From the NCBI GenBank assembly GCA_030267965.1, contig BRYA01000189.1, forward strand, positions 6,304 through 27,053: a stretch of 20,750 bases of DNA. The letters are read 5' to 3'. Below are positions 18,012 to 20,750 of this stretch, one piece after another. The notes below the pieces were generated by a model that saw nothing but the letters and a program-made list of their open reading frames with translations, had not been told where the DNA came from and ran no database searches. The position numbers and the translations under genes are program-made. Source of the stretch: Triparma columacea. Lineage: Eukaryota > Sar > Bolidophyceae > Parmales > Triparmaceae. Every line of letters starts with the position of its first letter. Within the stretch, counting starts at the first letter, position 1.

Positions 18012-18785
18012 TCATCCCTCAACCCATTTATTCCCCTCCAAGACATTCTCGCACAAGCACCCAATACTGCTCAGTTTCCCCTGCCCGCATCCCTCACACA
18101 CCATGTTAACATCTACGTCAATCCCTATCCCCCTTTCCTCCCCTATCCCCCTTTCCTCCCCTCCCCCCCCCTCCTCCCCACTTTCCTCCCTCCTTTCCTC
18201 CCCCCTTTCCTCCCCCCTACCCTTCCCTCCACCCCACCATCCTCTAACAACCTTAAAAGCCGTCCTAAAAACCTCCCACCCCCATTCCCTCCAACCCATA
18301 AAACCCACGAACTTAACACCAACCCATCCATCAGGTAACAAATCCCACTCCCTCCCAAACACATGACAGTCAGTAACAGACAGCCCTGACTTGTCTACCA
18401 TTTCACCACCCGATCTTACCCATTCAAGAACCCCACCTGACAGGTTATAGAACTGTAATTGTCTTGTCCTCGGTTGTCCTTTATTGTCCATGTTTAAAAG
18501 GTTTAAACTCCTCGCTGTTAAACTCGACCTGTACCCAATAGTACAATAGCATACAACATCCACGGATTTACCAACAACACTCTGTAAGTACTCCTCGAAT
18601 ACATCGAGTGTTATTGAACCTGGTATTATGGAGATTCCACGTTCGGGTGTACTTCGGCAGTCGAGGTATATTGGATTTGGGAGTGATGACGCCTGGGGAG
18701 GGGTGAGGTGGATTATATCAGGGAATGAGGCGTCGTTTGATGTTATTAAGGAGGATAACTTGGAGGCCTTCGAGGTCGATGACAT
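18012..18785 (-). CDS. Rhodanese-like domain protein with low-complexity and Cys-containing tail
   Basis: Single exon, 257 residues from the ATG at 18785. The rhodanese domain covers about 25-130: PIYLDCRSTPERGISIIPGS is the usual D-x-R-x-x-x-E ... IPG(A/S) entry, CTIGYRS (81-87) is the active-site loop with candidate catalytic Cys81 in C-x-x-G-x-R, and FYNLSGGVLEWVRSG is the closing L-x-G-G-x-x-x-W motif. The family moves sulfur or acts on thiols/phosphates; the loop length fits a sulfurtransferase. Beyond 130 an aromatic-rich segment (GFMGWREWGWEVFRTAFKVV) is followed by a GEERGEE low-complexity stretch (about 184-222) from repetitive G-rich DNA. The end carries C230, C233, C243 and C245 (CEGCG...CLC), possibly metal-binding. 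No targeting peptide is clear. Confidence 0.85.
   Translation of the reverse strand: MSSTSKASKLSSLITSNDASFPDIIHLTPPQASSLPNPIYLDCRSTPERGISIIPGSITLDVFEEYLQSVVGKSVDVVCYCTIGYRSSLTARSLNLLNMDNKGQPRTRQLQFYNLSGGVLEWVRSGGEMVDKSGLSVTDCHVFGREWDLLPDGWVGVKFVGFMGWREWGWEVFRTAFKVVRGWWGGGKGRGEERGEERREESGEEGGGGEERGIGEERGIGIDVDVNMVCEGCGQGKLSSIGCLCENVLEGNKWVEG
18126..18222 (-). repeat. CT/GA-rich tandem repeat in the rhodanese gene tail
   Basis: Two exact 18-bp units (tatccccctttcctcccc) at 18126-18143 and 18144-18161 are followed by decayed ctttcctccc units. On minus they encode EERGIG and GEERGEE repeats. The strand is nearly all purine and may form unusual DNA structure. Confidence 0.75.
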
Positions 18786-19201
18786 TGTTGGGGATGTTTT
18801 AGGGGGGTTTTATGGGGAAGTGGGGGGGGGGTGGACCTGTATAGGTATGTGTTTCTGTGTGTGTATTTTTATTTTTTGTAGCGTGAGGAAATGAGGATTT
18901 TAATCGATGAGAAATAATTGCAAGATTCTGGAGCAAAATCTGTTTCCATTTTTGAGGGAAAAATCAAAGAAACTTATTATGTTACGCCACGAATCTACTG
19001 GAAAAAGCTGGCGCAGACAGCTTCTTTTGTGCCGGAGAATTTTGAGAACGAAGGTCGTATTGAGCAGGAATAGTAAAACGCGAGAAAGAGAAGTTCCCGA
19101 AGCGAGCAAAAATGAACAATGAACAGGACAATAGCTATTTCATTATTACTTTCAGTTTAGTTTACATCGTTATTGATAACACTCGTCCAACCTCGCGTTC
19201 T
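18786..19201. other. 416-bp intergenic region without a supported gene
   Basis: This is relatively A/T-rich and lies between two minus-strand genes. Short open frames on both strands (18907-19122 plus, 18900-19109 minus) have no recognisable features. A small hairpin (AAGCTG, 7-nt loop, CAGCTT) sits at 19005-19023. It most likely holds the promoter of the rhodanese gene and the 3' flank of the membrane/START gene. Confidence 0.5.
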
Positions 19202-20750
19202 TCACCCAACATCCTCGTGAAGAGGACTGTTGATTTTCTCAACAGGAACTTTCCTCGCCTTCACATTCGTGGTCATTTCGAACGCCCCTTCCTCCTCGTC
19301 CCCTCCCCCCCCAAAGATGGACCCCATATCCAGCGCCCCCTTCACCCCTTCCTCCTTCTCTCCCTTCAACTCTTTAACGTAATTAATGTTGCCGTTAACC
19401 GAAGCCTTCAAACGATGAGGTACGGCCTTTCTCATCATCCAATCCAAAGCGAATACCCCATTGAGGTCACATCCAACCAAGTAGGTCACCCTCGTCCTTT
19501 CCTCCCCCACCGCCTCCATGTAGTACCCCGCGATGTGCATGTCCACCGTCACCCTCAATGGATTCGTCCTCACAGACCTGGCGTCTCGCCCCTTATGAGT
19601 CCTCGTAATTATCCAAGACTCATCATCGCGCGTTTCAGTGGCCCTCCTCAGCACGCACTCCCTCGCACACAGCGGGAACGGCATCGGGCTGAAGATGTGC
19701 ATGTCGTCCGTGCCGTCTCCGTTGCTTCCCAGCATCCTTGAATTCTTGTCTGGCTTCATGAGTTTCAAAGCCAAGTCAGCCATCCCGATATCTAGTTCGT
19801 ACACGGCCCTGCACTGGTCTATGGGCCCGTCACCGGTGCTGCACCTCCACTCTGCGACAACGCCTGTCTCCTCCAGCCAAGCCTGCCCCTTCCCCCCGCC
19901 TCCAAAATGCTTGGCATCGATCTTTTCCCACCCCGCAGTCTCCTCCGTGCTCTTGGCCAACTCGAAAAAGTATTTCTTGAACGCAGGCCAAGGTCTATGC
20001 CTCAATGTCATCCCCTTGATTGGAGCGTTGTGATTGTGCTTTCTCGCAAGGGCCTTGAAGAGCTTCTTCACGGGCTTGATTAGAGCGGCAGAGGCAACCA
20101 TGAAGACGCCGAGCAAGTTTATGATGATGAGAAGCGTACCGAATGCATCTTGATCGTAATCCTCGTCCTTGTCAATCCCCACTTTCGTCAGGAGGGCGTA
20201 GAAGAGGGTCAGGAAGATGCTGCACTGGGAGGCAATCGCGAGGGTGTTGTCGGAGTCCCTTATGAAGGGCTTCCAGTGGATAAAGAAACTGGAGGAGACG
20301 GCGGAGACCATCATCGCAAAGACTATCTGGGAGGCCATACCCTTGAAGACGAAGATTAGGAAGGAAGTTTGGAACAGGCGACGGGCGCAGTCGAACACGT
20401 CGAACCACCAGAAGGAGGTAGAGTACTGGTCCCAGAGAAAAGCGCTTTTGTTGGTACTCTCGTTCTTGTCCCTCTCCTCATCGTCCTTGAGCACCTCTCT
20501 GTCCTTCCACAGCAACCAACTGTATAAGAGGGGCGTTCCGAAGGGGTAGAAGAACATCATGACTGAGGCGTAAATCTGCCAAAGTTTGTGCTCGTTCGTG
20601 TCGCAGCTCACGGACTGGTCGGATACTAGATAGCGAGTTTCGTCGTCACCGAACGTCGTACAGTTGAAGGTCTCAAAGATCGCAGTGCTGACGGAGGCAA
20701 AGACGAGGTAAGATAGTGTGAGGAGGATCGCGTCCGTGTCCCTCTGGATA
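19202..20750 (-). CDS. Multi-pass membrane protein with C-terminal START-like domain, 5' part beyond window
   Basis: The frame is open from the right edge, so the N-terminus is missing; 515 residues are visible. At least six hydrophobic segments come first: TDAILLTLSYLVFASVSTAI; an extracellular-type loop with two Cys (FNCTTF ... SVSCD); YASVMMFFYPFGTPLLYSWL; LFQTSFLIFVF; IVFAMMVSAVSSSFFIHWKPF; LAIASQCSIFLTLFYALL; and LLIIINLLGVFMVASAALI. The arrangement recalls the TRP/polycystin-like C-terminal blocks of large protist surface proteins. A START-like domain follows at roughly 270-475 of the visible part, with GWEKIDAKHFGG, AVYELDIGMADLALKLM, FPLCARECVLRRATE, SWIITRTHK, DMHIAGYYMEAV and RVTYLVGCDLNGVFALDWMM. 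The last is a good match to START's core strands and C-terminal helix start. It may couple lipid sensing to a channel-like body, but that is inference. The tail after the domain is acidic. Confidence 0.82.
   Translation of the reverse strand, partial: IQRDTDAILLTLSYLVFASVSTAIFETFNCTTFGDDETRYLVSDQSVSCDTNEHKLWQIYASVMMFFYPFGTPLLYSWLLWKDREVLKDDEERDKNESTNKSAFLWDQYSTSFWWFDVFDCARRLFQTSFLIFVFKGMASQIVFAMMVSAVSSSFFIHWKPFIRDSDNTLAIASQCSIFLTLFYALLTKVGIDKDEDYDQDAFGTLLIIINLLGVFMVASAALIKPVKKLFKALARKHNHNAPIKGMTLRHRPWPAFKKYFFELAKSTEETAGWEKIDAKHFGGGGKGQAWLEETGVVAEWRCSTGDGPIDQCRAVYELDIGMADLALKLMKPDKNSRMLGSNGDGTDDMHIFSPMPFPLCARECVLRRATETRDDESWIITRTHKGRDARSVRTNPLRVTVDMHIAGYYMEAVGEERTRVTYLVGCDLNGVFALDWMMRKAVPHRLKASVNGNINYVKELKGEKEEGVKGALDMGSIFGGGGDEEEGAFEMTTNVKARKVPVEKINSPLHEDVG

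Noticed and set aside
17722..18366. 214-codon plus-strand frame
   Set aside because: Antisense of the rhodanese gene tail and the first exon of the ubiquitin-like gene; Pro/Ser repeats come from the CT-rich strand.
18847..18881. GTATGT ... TTGTAG on plus, like a very short intron
   Set aside because: Only about 35 nt, shorter than any other intron here, with no coding exons on either side.
19112..19741. 209-codon plus-strand frame
   Set aside because: Antisense of the well-supported START-like coding region.
1..20750. Prokaryotic features such as operons, CRISPR arrays or insertion sequences
   Set aside because: Introns, eRF3, MYND and ubiquitin-like domains show nuclear eukaryotic DNA; no spaced repeats, transposase or terminal inverted repeats were seen.

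Overview
This is nuclear DNA from a eukaryotic, probably algal protist. Eleven short spliceosomal introns can be read directly from the sequence (57-328 nt, GTRAG donors, pyrimidine tracts, YAG acceptors, and a CTAAC or CTCAC branch-like motif 16-44 nt before each acceptor). The window also holds the eukaryote-only release factor eRF3, an ankyrin/MYND protein, a ubiquitin-like protein and START-like proteins. The style (compact genes, START-domain proteins with membrane blocks, ankyrin-MYND proteins) suggests a stramenopile alga such as a bolidophyte/Triparma relative. That placement is an impression from memory, not a search result.

Layout. 1-1642 (-): START-like domain protein, cut by the left edge. 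1643-2490: gap with no supported gene. 2491-4362 (-): acidic/coiled protein with a C4 zinc-type motif. A 103-bp divergent spacer leads to 4466-5657 (+), a seven-pass membrane protein in four exons. 5783-9756 (-): a 1291-residue two-exon protein of unknown function. A 337-bp divergent spacer leads to 10094-12417 (+), eRF3 in three exons. 12574-14070 (-): membrane-anchored monoglyceride-lipase-like hydrolase in four exons, including a 32-nt microexon. 14221-15411 (-): ankyrin/MYND protein. A 260-bp divergent spacer leads to 15672-16643 (+), a TruA-type tRNA pseudouridine synthase. 16802-17789 (-): a three-exon ubiquitin-like protein that is easy to miss. 18012-18785 (-): rhodanese-domain protein. 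19202-20750 (-): multi-pass membrane plus START-like protein, cut by the right edge.

The genes do not form one pathway. There is a translation/RNA theme (eRF3, tRNA pseudouridylation) and a lipid/membrane theme (two START-like proteins, a monoacylglycerol-lipase-like enzyme), but neighbours are mostly unrelated, as usual in a compact eukaryotic genome. The most informative results are: two overlapping PAM2-like motifs at the extreme N-terminus of eRF3, a layout known from animal eRF3; a spliced ubiquitin-like gene; a hydrolase whose membrane anchor is encoded by a 71-nt exon and a 32-nt microexon; and a 1291-residue protein that appears as two separate open frames unless a 98-nt intron is removed. 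Splice joins are inferred from sequence and phase only; transcript data would settle them.
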